Positions 1 to 6,920 of a DNA stretch of 10,000 bases are shown here, piece after piece. The translations under genes were made by a program, and so were the position numbers. Below the pieces are notes generated by a model that had not been told where the DNA came from, did no database searches, and saw only the letters and a list, made by a program, of their open reading frames with translations. The DNA is from Nitrospira sp. (GTDB lineage Bacteria; Nitrospirota; Nitrospiria; Nitrospirales; Nitrospiraceae). Positions within the stretch are counted from its first letter, which is position 1; every line of letters begins with the position of its first letter. The stretch is from positions 1 through 10,000 of the forward strand of contig JAIWOH010000069.1 in the NCBI GenBank assembly GCA_020216985.1, in the 5' to 3' direction.

Positions 1-1
1 T

Positions 2-232
2 CAAGACGACGTGCTCTCGATCAGCGGAGAGCGGAAATACGAGAAAGATGAGAAAGGCAAGAAATACCACCGGGTCGAGCGAGCCTACGGCAGTTTCCTG
101 CGCAGCTTCACCCTGCCACAAGACGCCGACGGCTCCAAGGTCAGCGCCACGTATAAAGACGGCGTGCTGGCCATCCATCTTCCCAAGTCCGAAAAGGCCA
201 AGCCGAAGGCCATCGAAGTAAAGATAAGTTGA
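2..232 (+). CDS. Hsp20 / alpha-crystallin small heat shock protein (C-terminal part, 5' end outside window)
   Basis: The reading frame is open from the left edge and ends at TGA 230-232, giving 76 residues; the start lies outside the window. The sequence is the second half of an alpha-crystallin domain: LSISGERK near the edge (beta strand with the usual I-S-G-E-R core), then ERAYGSFLRSFTLP, the A-x-x-x-x-G-V-L box as ATYKDGVLAIHLPK, and a C-terminal IEVKI tail, an I-x-I/V-like motif that in this family docks into neighbouring subunits. Such proteins are ATP-independent cytoplasmic holdases that bind unfolding proteins as oligomers. The next gene is 145 bp downstream, after a strong hairpin, so it is probably a separate transcription unit. 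The family call is firm; the paralogue cannot be decided. Confidence 0.93.
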   Translation, partial: QDDVLSISGERKYEKDEKGKKYHRVERAYGSFLRSFTLPQDADGSKVSATYKDGVLAIHLPKSEKAKPKAIEVKIS

Positions 233-271
233 GAGCGCGAGCGTCGCCTCGCTCAAGAGAAAAGAGGTCTC

Positions 272-305
272 CGGCGGTGGAACGTCGGCGGACGTTCCAC
301 CGCCG
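272..305. terminator. Perfect 15-bp inverted repeat with GGCG loop, 3' of hsp20
   Basis: Bases 272-286 pair perfectly with 291-305 around a 4-base GGCG loop, so 15 uninterrupted pairs, mostly G-C. It starts 40 bp after the hsp20 stop and ends 73 bp before the next start. The position suggests a transcript end or an mRNA-stabilising hairpin. No T tract follows on the plus strand (ACCATTTCCG), so a classical intrinsic terminator is not demonstrated, and a mobile palindromic repeat is an alternative. Confidence 0.55.
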
Positions 306-377
306 ACCATTTCCGATGGGCTTGCATAAGTTGCTGAAGATCGGGACTCTACGGAACAAGAGAAAACGGGCGAGACG

Positions 378-1046
378 ATGATCTTTCAAAATCGCGAAGA
401 AGCAGGTCGGCGGCTGGTCGAAAAGCTGATCCACTATCGAGAACAACCTGCGACCCTCATTCTGGCGCTTCCGCGGGGAGGTGTGGCAGTTGGCTATCAG
501 TTGAGCTTGGGACTTCACCTGCCGTTGGATGTCTTCATCGCCCGCAAGATCGGCGCGCCGGACAATCCCGAATATGCCATGGGAGCCGTGGGCGAGTCGG
601 GAGGGGTCTATTGGAATCCGACGGCGAGAGCGGTGTATCGCCTGAGCCCTGCCGACATCAAGCAGTTAATTCAGTCGCAACAAGATGAAATCGCCAGGCG
701 GCAAGCCTTGTATCGGCAGAACCGGCCGTTTCCCCCGCTGGAGGATCGCACGGTCATTCTTGTGGACGACGGCATCGCCACCGGCTCCACGTTTTTCGCC
801 GCGATCCAATCGATCAGACAGCTCGGCCCCCATCGCCTTGTGGGAGCCATTCCCGTTGGTCCGCGGGATACGCTCCAACAGGTTGAGGAGCGAGTCGATG
901 AATTGGCGGTCCTGGCCGTACCGGATCCCTTCTGGGCCGTAGGGAATCACTATGCGGATTTTGCGCAAGTAAGCGACCGGGAAGTCGTGGAATACCTGAA
1001 TCTTGCTGAAGAAGCGTTGCGCGAGCATGCCCGGCTTTCTTCTTAA
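378..1046 (+). CDS. Phosphoribosyltransferase family protein
   Basis: This 222-residue cytoplasmic protein has the type I phosphoribosyltransferase fold signature. The PRPP-binding loop VILVDDGIATGST spans residues 126-138, with the acidic pair D130-D131 and the T-G-S-T phosphate loop. The N-terminal ALPRGGVAVGYQ is the other strand-loop expected in this family, followed by LDVFIARKIG and EYAMGAVGE, which are typical of the stand-alone 'predicted phosphoribosyltransferase' group often found beside hsp20 and stress genes. The substrate base is unknown; these proteins lack the hood that identifies purine or pyrimidine salvage enzymes. The start is ATG 378, with only a weak purine-rich leader (GGGCGAG). 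It may be transcribed with or separately from the stress-protein gene 183 bp downstream. The family call is strong, the reaction unassigned. Confidence 0.9.
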   Translation: MIFQNREEAGRRLVEKLIHYREQPATLILALPRGGVAVGYQLSLGLHLPLDVFIARKIGAPDNPEYAMGAVGESGGVYWNPTARAVYRLSPADIKQLIQSQQDEIARRQALYRQNRPFPPLEDRTVILVDDGIATGSTFFAAIQSIRQLGPHRLVGAIPVGPRDTLQQVEERVDELAVLAVPDPFWAVGNHYADFAQVSDREVVEYLNLAEEALREHARLSS

Positions 1047-1212
1047 GTCTCCACCGATGTCTAGCGCCTCTACATTTCAATCGACAAGGGGGACGAGAAG
1101 TGCCATGATCCGACACTCGAACAGGGTGGAGGGTCTATTCAGGGCAATCGTGGGGAGCTACCGCGCACTCTCCCATTCGGTACGGCCCCTCATCCTCTGT
1201 TCTGACGCGAAG

Positions 1213-1226
1213 AGAGAGGAGCAACT
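1213..1226 (+). promoter_or_regulatory. Shine-Dalgarno leader of the universal stress gene
   Basis: A 14-base leader AGAGAGGAGCAACT holds the GGAG core at 1218-1221, 8 bases before ATG 1230, and fixes that start. The identical 14 bases precede the hemerythrin gene on the other strand (7929-7942). Confidence 0.7.
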
Positions 1227-1229
1227 GGC

Positions 1230-2087
1230 ATGAGAGTCGTCATCGGTGTGGATTGGTCGGACCAAGCCTTTGCAGCGGTCTCCCAAACGTTTCAGCTCTA
1301 CCGCCCGACGGACGTCACATTGGTGCACGGCGTCAACCTGGGCATGTTCGAGCAACCCATCGTGGCGGAAGCGGCCAATCTCCAGGGGTATGACGACTTC
1401 CGCCACGCCATGGTGAACGCCGGACACCAACTACTCGATCAAGCAGCAACGCTGGTGCCGGCAGAGGTGGCGACGGTGCGCAAGATCAATGAAATTGGCA
1501 GCCCCGCCCAAATCATTCTCGACAGCGCACAGGCCGTCTCGGCCGACTTGGTCGTGGTCGGCGCGAGGGGGCGCAGTCGACTCGCCGAAACGGTGCTCGG
1601 CAGCGTTTCTCATCGTGTGCTCTCTCATGCCTCCCGTTCCACCTTGATCGTCAAGGGCCAGGCGCGCCCGATCCGGCAGGCCTTGGTCGCTGTCGAGGGC
1701 CGCGACGATGCCGATCGGATCGTAGAATGGCTGACCCACTACCGGTTCGCCACGCCTGTGGAACTCCGCGTGTTGAACGTCGTCGTTCCCATCGGATTGG
1801 ATAGCCCCTACGATGGGATAGAGGCGAGGACCTGGCGGGAGGGAGCGGAGGCCTACGCCGAGCAGCTCGTCAAGAACACGGCAGCCAAACTGGCCGACGC
1901 CGGCTATACAACCGGCACAAAGGTGTCGGTCGGCAGCCCGGCGGCTTTGATTGAGGAAGAGGCGAAAACCATGGACCTGGTGGTCGCCTCATCACACGGA
2001 AGAAAAGGTGTCGCGCGCTTTCTATTGGGCAGTGTCTCTCACACGATCGTCCATCATGTGTCGTGCCCGGTATTGGTGATCCGGTGA
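1230..2087 (+). CDS. Universal stress protein with two tandem UspA domains
   Basis: The 285-residue protein is two UspA domains in a row, about residues 1-147 and 148-285, roughly twice the usual single-domain length. Domain 1 ends in the complete nucleotide-binding signature G-x2-G-x9-G-S (G111, G114, G124-S125, then VSHRVLSHAS). Domain 2 repeats it as SSHG...LLGSVSHTIVHHVSCPVLVIR, but the first glycine is serine (residue 254), while G257 and G267-S268 remain. Family members bind ATP or AMP and act in stress survival; tandem forms make an intramolecular dimer. Start ATG 1230 is supported by a clear GGAG 8 bases upstream. A cytochrome c gene follows after 25 bp on the same strand, so it is probably the first gene of the operon running to 5876. 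The weaker binding motif in domain 2 hints that only domain 1 binds nucleotide, which is inference. Confidence 0.93.
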   Translation: MRVVIGVDWSDQAFAAVSQTFQLYRPTDVTLVHGVNLGMFEQPIVAEAANLQGYDDFRHAMVNAGHQLLDQAATLVPAEVATVRKINEIGSPAQIILDSAQAVSADLVVVGARGRSRLAETVLGSVSHRVLSHASRSTLIVKGQARPIRQALVAVEGRDDADRIVEWLTHYRFATPVELRVLNVVVPIGLDSPYDGIEARTWREGAEAYAEQLVKNTAAKLADAGYTTGTKVSVGSPAALIEEEAKTMDLVVASSHGRKGVARFLLGSVSHTIVHHVSCPVLVIR

Positions 2088-2112
2088 AGAAATAGGAGCA
2101 AGGAGATCCATC

Positions 2113-2472
2113 ATGAACATCATAGGGGCAGCGAGTCTCATCGTTCTGCTGGCGGCGACTCCTTGGGCCACCGCGCAGGTGCTTCGCGGCAATCCTAAGG
2201 CGGGGGAAACGATCTATCAGCAGCAGTGTCTCCGCTGCCACGGAGCGAACCTCGATGGCAACGGACCGGACGGTCGAGACTTGATCGTGCCTCCCATTGA
2301 TTTTCGGTCGCCGTCCAGCCGATCCAAGACCGATTGGGAATTGCTCGTCTCGATCGCCAACGGCGTGCTGTTCACCCCGATGCACAGCTTTCGCGGCACA
2401 CTGACGGACGAGCAGATGCTGGACGTGTTGTCCTACATCCGGACCAGAATTCCGCCCGACATTGTCAGCTAA
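2113..2472 (+). CDS. Small periplasmic c-type cytochrome (single heme)
   Basis: The protein has 119 residues. Residues 1-21 form a Sec signal peptide (hydrophobic SLIVLLAA core, cleavage expected after ATA or near Q22). The mature part carries one heme-attachment motif C39-L-R-C42-H43, and Met90 in FTPMHSF is a fitting sixth iron ligand, followed by the usual LTDEQMLDVLSYIR helix of class I cytochromes. It should be an electron carrier in the periplasm. Start ATG 2113 has AAGGAG at 2100-2105, 7 bases upstream. It lies 25 bp after the stress-protein gene and 8 bp before the thiol-redox fusion gene, so co-transcription is likely. Its redox partner is not evident; the neighbouring DsbD-like protein could keep its heme cysteines reduced for maturation, which is inference. 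Confidence 0.9.
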   Translation: MNIIGAASLIVLLAATPWATAQVLRGNPKAGETIYQQQCLRCHGANLDGNGPDGRDLIVPPIDFRSPSSRSKTDWELLVSIANGVLFTPMHSFRGTLTDEQMLDVLSYIRTRIPPDIVS

Positions 2473-2480
2473 CGCCACCC

Positions 2481-3632
2481 GTGCTCCGGCGACCAACAGC
2501 CCGGTGGCCCTTCGCCCTGACGGTTGTCCTGTCCCTTCTTATCGGACCAGCCGCTGGAGACACAGACGTCCCAATCCACGATATTGCACCGGATATCGCA
2601 GTCTTCGTTCGCGCAGGCTGCCCCCATTGCGAGGCCGCCAAGGTCTTCCTAGACACCCTACGCCGTGAGCAGCCGGAGATTCTGATCAAGTTCTACGACA
2701 TCGGCGAGGACCCAGATGCACGACAACGGCTTGCCTCGATGGTTCAAGATCAGGGCATGTCCGTCATTGGAGTCCCCGCCTTCCTCATCGGGACGGACCT
2801 AATTATTGGCTTTCGCTCCAATGAGACGACCGGCGCAGCCATTCGCGCCCTCCTAGCCCGCAATGCCCGTACCACCCCACCTCCGCTTGTTGACAGCATC
2901 GAGACATCGTGGTTCGGTCGGCTGCATGTCAAAGATTTCGGCCTTCCGCTCTTCACCGTCATCATCGGCCTGCTGGACGGGTTCAACCCTTGCGCGATGT
3001 GGGTGCTGCTTTTCCTTCTGTCCCTGCTCGTCAATCTTCATGATCGGTTCAAAATGGCGCTCATCGCCGGAACATTTGTGCTCGTCAGTGGCCTCATGTA
3101 CTTCGCCTTCATGGCCGCATGGCTCAATTTCTTTCTAGTGATCGGCCTTTCCCGCGCCATCCAGGTTATGCTGGGCTGTGTCGCCTGCTTCATGGGAGCG
3201 GTCAACGTCAAAGACTTTTTTGCCTTCCGGCGCGGCATCTCGCTGAACATTCCCGATTCAACAAAAACGCGGTTGTACACCATGGTTCGTCAGATCCTTC
3301 AAGCTGATCATCTCCCTGGCGCCTTGGTCGGTACGATGGTGTTGGCCGGTTTCGTGAACGTAATCGAACTGCTGTGTACGGCCGGATTCCCCATGCTCTA
3401 TACTCAGATCCTTACCGTGCAACAGCTCTCGCCTTGGGAGTACTATGGTTATCTCGGCTTGTACAATCTGGCCTACATCTTCGATGACGGCCTCATGGTA
3501 ACCATCGCGGTGATCACGCTGAGCCGCAGAAAATTGCAGGAACGAGCCGGCCGTTGGCTCAAACTCGCCGGTGGATCGGTCATGATCGGGTTGGGGATCA
3601 TCCTGCTGTTTCGTCCTACATGGCTGGCATGA
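2481..3632 (+). CDS. Exported thioredoxin/glutaredoxin-like domain fused to a CcdA/DsbD-like membrane domain
   Basis: Starting at GTG 2481 gives 383 residues with a clean signal peptide at 1-26 (RR, then LTVVLSLLIGPAAG). A longer frame opening at ATG 2334 would overlap the cytochrome gene and bury this signal, so GTG is preferred even though no good Shine-Dalgarno is visible; translational coupling over 8 bp is likely. Residues about 30-125 are thioredoxin-fold: C47-P-H-C50 active site and the cis-proline P99 in GVPAFLIG. About six membrane segments follow (roughly 157-383). They contain C171 in FNPC and C299 in ELLCTAG, matching the conserved cysteine pair that in CcdA/DsbD proteins carries electrons from cytoplasmic thioredoxin across the membrane. 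The predicted role is thiol-disulfide transfer to the periplasm. The thioredoxin domain is N-terminal, whereas in DsbD it is C-terminal. CPHC is also the DsbA active site, so the direction of transfer is uncertain. Confidence 0.85.
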   Translation: MLRRPTARWPFALTVVLSLLIGPAAGDTDVPIHDIAPDIAVFVRAGCPHCEAAKVFLDTLRREQPEILIKFYDIGEDPDARQRLASMVQDQGMSVIGVPAFLIGTDLIIGFRSNETTGAAIRALLARNARTTPPPLVDSIETSWFGRLHVKDFGLPLFTVIIGLLDGFNPCAMWVLLFLLSLLVNLHDRFKMALIAGTFVLVSGLMYFAFMAAWLNFFLVIGLSRAIQVMLGCVACFMGAVNVKDFFAFRRGISLNIPDSTKTRLYTMVRQILQADHLPGALVGTMVLAGFVNVIELLCTAGFPMLYTQILTVQQLSPWEYYGYLGLYNLAYIFDDGLMVTIAVITLSRRKLQERAGRWLKLAGGSVMIGLGIILLFRPTWLA

Positions 3633-3690
3633 CCGCTTCCGATCGTGCCCCTAAATATCCCTCGATTGAGCCACTCGGGTCATTCGTGTA

Positions 3691-3697
3691 GAAGGAG
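3691..3697 (+). promoter_or_regulatory. Ribosome binding site that decides the synthetase start
   Basis: GAAGGAG at 3691-3697 lies 4 bases before ATG 3702. It favours this start over the in-frame GTG at 3645, which would add 19 residues (PLNIPRLSHSG...) that do not look like family sequence. Confidence 0.65.
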
Positions 3698-3701
3698 AGA
3701 G

Positions 3702-5876
3702 ATGGCCGGCTCTTCATCTGATCGCCTGACAGAATCCCTCAAACCGTTCTTCTTCCCCCGTCGTATCGCCGTGGTCGGGGCATCTCGTGAGAAAGGCAGC
3801 ATCGGGGCTCGAGTGCTGGACTGTCTCCGAAGCGGAGGGTTCAGCGGCTCGATCATCCCCGTCAATCCTCATGCTGATGTCATCGACGGCCTGCCCGCTG
3901 TCCCATCTCTCTTGGCCATCCCGAACCCGATCGACCTTGCGGTCATCGCCGTGCCCGCCCATCTTGCTCTCTCCGTAATCGACAAGTGTGCCGCCAGGCT
4001 GGTGCCGGCCGTCATCATGATCGCCGCCGGCTTTGCCGAAACTGGCGAAAGAGGTGCCGGGATCGAGCAGGAACTGCGCACGAAGATTCAGCAACACGGC
4101 CTCCGCCTCATCGGGCCGAACTGTTTTGGCGTCATGAACCTCGATCCGACCATCAGGCTCAACGCGACCTACACACCGGTTCTTCCTCCCTTTGGGCCCG
4201 TCTCCATCGCCTCGGACAGTGGAGGCATCGGCGCCACAGTCATCATGGCGGCGCAGCGGCTGAACATTGGCATTTCCACTTATGTCAGTCTCGGCAACCA
4301 TGTGGACGTCACCGTCAACGACCTCTTGGAATATTGGGAACAGGATGTCACCACCCAAGTCATCCTGTTGTACCTTGAGACCATCCCCGATCCCCGACGG
4401 TTTCGGCAACTCGCCGAGAGAATCGGCAGGCGCAAACCGATCATTGCCTTGAAAGCCGGGCGCACCACGGCCGGCCAATCGGCAGCTGGCTCGCACACGG
4501 CAGCGCTGGCAACCAACGACTGGGCCGTAGACGCTCTCTTCTCTCAATGCGGTGTCATCCGGGTCTCGACGTTGGAGGAGTGGCTTGCGCTGGCCATGGC
4601 ATTTTCCAACCACCGACGCCCTGCCGGTCGTCGTGTCGGTATTTTGACCAACTCCGGTGGAGCTGGAGTGCTGTGTGCGGACAGTTGTGAGAAAGAAGGA
4701 CTAGTTGTTCCTCTCTTGCCGCCGTCGGTCAGTGCCACACTGGCTTCGTTTCTCTCGCCACTGGCGGCGCCCAACAACCCTGTCGACGTGATTGGGCTTG
4801 CGACCGAAGAGCAACATGCGGCTGCCACCGAAACGCTGTTGGGCTCCGACGCCCTGGATGCGCTCATCATCCTGTACCTGTCGATCAATGTCGCGGACAA
4901 TGACCAGGCAGCGGCGGGAATCATCCGAGGCATCCGTGCAGCGAGGCTGGCCGGCAGCCGCAAGCCCGTCTATCTCTGTTGGATGGCCGAAAGTGATCGG
5001 GATCGTCACTTCACCGTCGACGGAGAAGTCATCCCGACCTACCATGCTCCGGACATCCCGGCCCTTGTCATCAGACGACTCTTGTCTTACGAGGCATGGC
5101 GGGAACAGTCAGTGGAGGATGTGCGCCTCCCGCCTGCTCGTGAGCTTCCCCAGCTTGACGTGTCCCAGGCCAAGGCTGTTTGCGCCAAGGCCCTCGCCGA
5201 GCGCGGGCCCGGCTGGCTCACGACTGAAGAGGTGCAGGCCCTGCTGGGTACGGTGAGCGTCCCGCTTTTGGGCCGACTGACAACCGACCCAGACGAAGCC
5301 GTCCAAGCCGCCGAAACCATCGGTTATCCGGTGGCGGTGAAGCTCGCCTCCCGTCACATTCTGCACAAAACGGAGCTGGGCACGGTCTGTCTCAATCTGA
5401 CTGATGGGCAAGTGGTCCGAGAAGCTTTTCACACCATCAAAGACAGGCTCGCGCAGGCCGGCAAGTTGGATCTAATGGATGGCGTGCTGGTGCAACCGAT
5501 GGTATCGGGCGGGATGGAGATGCTGGTCGGTGCAACCCGCGATTCGCATTTCGGCCCTCTGATTGCAGTCGGCTTGGGTGGCATTCACGTTGAACTCCTG
5601 GGCGATGTTCGATTTGGGCTTGCGCCCCTCACGAACCACGACGTTTCGAGAATGATTCGGAACCTGAACGGGTATCCCCTGCTCACCGGTTACCGAGGCA
5701 GGCCGGCGATGGATGTGGGGGGGCTCGAAGACGTACTCATACGAATGTCCTACCTCGTCGAAGCAATCCCGGACATCAGTCAACTCGATCTCAACCCGAT
5801 CATCGTGCTGCCGGATAGCCAAGGGTGCAAGGTCGTGGACGCACGGGTGTTGGTCCAAGCACCTTTTGAACATTGA
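3702..5876 (+). CDS. ADP-forming acetyl/acyl-CoA synthetase (NDP-forming, fused alpha-beta)
   Basis: The protein has 724 residues, the usual length for fused ADP-forming acyl-CoA synthetases. Domains in order are: CoA-binding Rossmann domain (about 12-110; IAVVGASREKGSIGARVL), two succinyl-CoA-ligase-like domains (about 150-450) and a C-terminal ATP-grasp domain (about 500-720). H265 in AGSHTAALA is the expected phosphorylated histidine of the alpha part. H555 in ILHKTELG is the second conserved histidine, in the ATP-grasp part. The enzyme interconverts acyl-CoA + ADP + Pi with acid + CoA + ATP in the cytoplasm, allowing substrate-level ATP formation. No GNAT acetyltransferase domain follows (the chain ends VLVQAPFEH), so it is not a Pat-type lysine acetyltransferase. 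Acetate is the commonest substrate, but specificity cannot be read from sequence. It is the last gene of the plus-strand group and converges with the next gene. Confidence 0.93.
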   Translation: MAGSSSDRLTESLKPFFFPRRIAVVGASREKGSIGARVLDCLRSGGFSGSIIPVNPHADVIDGLPAVPSLLAIPNPIDLAVIAVPAHLALSVIDKCAARLVPAVIMIAAGFAETGERGAGIEQELRTKIQQHGLRLIGPNCFGVMNLDPTIRLNATYTPVLPPFGPVSIASDSGGIGATVIMAAQRLNIGISTYVSLGNHVDVTVNDLLEYWEQDVTTQVILLYLETIPDPRRFRQLAERIGRRKPIIALKAGRTTAGQSAAGSHTAALATNDWAVDALFSQCGVIRVSTLEEWLALAMAFSNHRRPAGRRVGILTNSGGAGVLCADSCEKEGLVVPLLPPSVSATLASFLSPLAAPNNPVDVIGLATEEQHAAATETLLGSDALDALIILYLSINVADNDQAAAGIIRGIRAARLAGSRKPVYLCWMAESDRDRHFTVDGEVIPTYHAPDIPALVIRRLLSYEAWREQSVEDVRLPPARELPQLDVSQAKAVCAKALAERGPGWLTTEEVQALLGTVSVPLLGRLTTDPDEAVQAAETIGYPVAVKLASRHILHKTELGTVCLNLTDGQVVREAFHTIKDRLAQAGKLDLMDGVLVQPMVSGGMEMLVGATRDSHFGPLIAVGLGGIHVELLGDVRFGLAPLTNHDVSRMIRNLNGYPLLTGYRGRPAMDVGGLEDVLIRMSYLVEAIPDISQLDLNPIIVLPDSQGCKVVDARVLVQAPFEH

Positions 5877-5946
5877 GATCAAGCCTCCACACGGACCCGC
5901 TCATCGGTCCCTACCGACCATCTCACCGCAAATGTGACCACTTCAA

Positions 5947-6699
5947 TCATCGCCAGGTGACTTCTTCCCAATAGAGGTGAACAAAGGTCTCAAAGGGAGG
6001 GAAGTTGGCGGAATTCTGTTCTTTTGACCGAACCCACAGGTCGATCTCCATGCCGGCCGGGTCCGTCTCGCCGCCCGGCAATGTCCGTGCGACGGGGTAC
6101 CGAACCTCATGGGTCCGGGGATCCCGCGAGCGCTCCATCACCATGAAGTGCGCGTCATAGCCTTTGTAGAGCACCTCGTCATCCCTGTACATCGTCGCGG
6201 TGCCCCATCCGCCTAGGTACAGCCAGGTTTTCGGATAGAGGGGATCGCCGTTGTTTGAATCACCGTGCTCGTAGATCCTGGTGGCGATGCCGCCGTCTTG
6301 AAACGGCGCTTTCTCCATGAACCGATCCAAGACGATTCGATACTGGTGAGCACCCTCGACAAACTCAGCCACCACCCGACCTGTGTTCGTCCGCTCGTTG
6401 ACTTCGATATCGATCGCCCCCTTCACCGGCTTGAGCCGTTTCCCCGCATAGTCGAGATGATCCCAAGGCGGCTCGTCCTCCATGCTCCCGACAAGGACCG
6501 CCCGTTCACCTTTCAAGCGAAACTCACCGCTGTAATGGGGATGCTCCGTGGCTTTGAAAATCCTGGTTCCTTCCGTCCCTTTGGGAGTTCCGAATTGCCG
6601 CTCTTGAGCCTGGACGGTCATCCAAGACCACGTCGCCATTGAACCTATTGAAACTGCTGTGGCGACCGCCCACAGGGCCACCGAAATCGCGACGCGCAC
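5947..6699 (-). CDS. Exported or membrane-anchored conserved protein of unknown function
   Basis: With GTG at 6699 as start the protein has 250 residues. That start is chosen because a near-perfect anti-16S match, AAAGGAGGT (6713-6705), sits 5 bases upstream; the frame's earlier in-frame start at 6756 has no such site and would extend a poor leader. Residues 1-32 (MRVAISVALWAVATAVSIGS...) are a signal peptide or single anchor, with a possible cleavage near VQA-Q. The rest is soluble, rich in charged and aromatic residues (EHPHYSGEF, PPWDHLDYAGKR, YPKTWLYLGGWG, FVHLYWEEVTW), predicted beta-rich, with no cysteine in the mature part and no motif I can name. It lies 221 bp downstream of the cytochrome c gene on the same strand. 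I do not recognise the family and assign no function; a periplasmic location is inferred from the leader. Confidence 0.75.
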   Translation of the reverse strand: MRVAISVALWAVATAVSIGSMATWSWMTVQAQERQFGTPKGTEGTRIFKATEHPHYSGEFRLKGERAVLVGSMEDEPPWDHLDYAGKRLKPVKGAIDIEVNERTNTGRVVAEFVEGAHQYRIVLDRFMEKAPFQDGGIATRIYEHGDSNNGDPLYPKTWLYLGGWGTATMYRDDEVLYKGYDAHFMVMERSRDPRTHEVRYPVARTLPGGETDPAGMEIDLWVRSKEQNSANFPPFETFVHLYWEEVTWR

Positions 6700-6704
6700 G
6701 GCGC

Positions 6705-6713
6705 ACCTCCTTT
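6705..6713 (-). promoter_or_regulatory. Near-consensus Shine-Dalgarno AAAGGAGGT
   Basis: On the minus strand AAAGGAGGT lies 5 bases before GTG 6699. It is the strongest ribosome binding site in the window and decides the start of the unknown exported protein. Confidence 0.8.
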
Positions 6714-6870
6714 GCTTGAGAGACTGGTCGGGCTTCCACAACTTTGCACCGCCCATCTTCCCATCCCATTGAAGCGACTTGCAATCGGCGGGATCGAACG
6801 GTCACTTGGTACAAGAGCCAAGGGGCCCACACGCGAACGGAGTGATTTGAATAGAACGGCTCTCTCTTCT

Positions 6871-6886
6871 CAGTCAAAAATGACTG
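6871..6886. repeat. Short inverted repeat 3' of the cytochrome c gene
   Basis: CAGTCA and TGACTG pair perfectly (6 bp) around four A bases (T on the minus strand). It sits 34 bp past the cytochrome stop in the 221-bp gap between two minus-strand genes. No T tract follows in that direction, so a terminator is doubtful; an operator for the gene starting at 6699 is another possibility. The rest of the gap, 6714-6920, shows no convincing promoter by eye. Confidence 0.35.
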
Positions 6887-6920
6887 CGGTGCAAGCTCCG
6901 GCCCAGTCGTCACATACCGA

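Noticed and set aside
1003..1233. Plus-strand open frame of 76 codons between the phosphoribosyltransferase and the stress protein
   Set aside because: It overlaps the end of one gene and the start of the next in another frame, has no ribosome site and no recognisable protein sequence.
2334..2480. Upstream ATG 2334 as start of the thiol-redox fusion protein
   Set aside because: It would overlap most of the cytochrome's C-terminal coding and place a non-hydrophobic 49-residue extension before a good signal peptide at GTG 2481.
3714..4613. Minus-strand 299-codon open frame
   Set aside because: It is antisense to the synthetase, whose domains and catalytic histidines are complete. The antisense frame shows no family features and no start signal.
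3702..5876. Pat-type protein acetyltransferase
   Set aside because: The Pat family has an extra C-terminal GNAT domain. This protein ends right after the ATP-grasp domain.
5877..5946. Bidirectional terminator between the converging genes
   Set aside because: Only a 5-bp stem (TCGGT/ACCGA) was found and no T tract, which is too weak to call.
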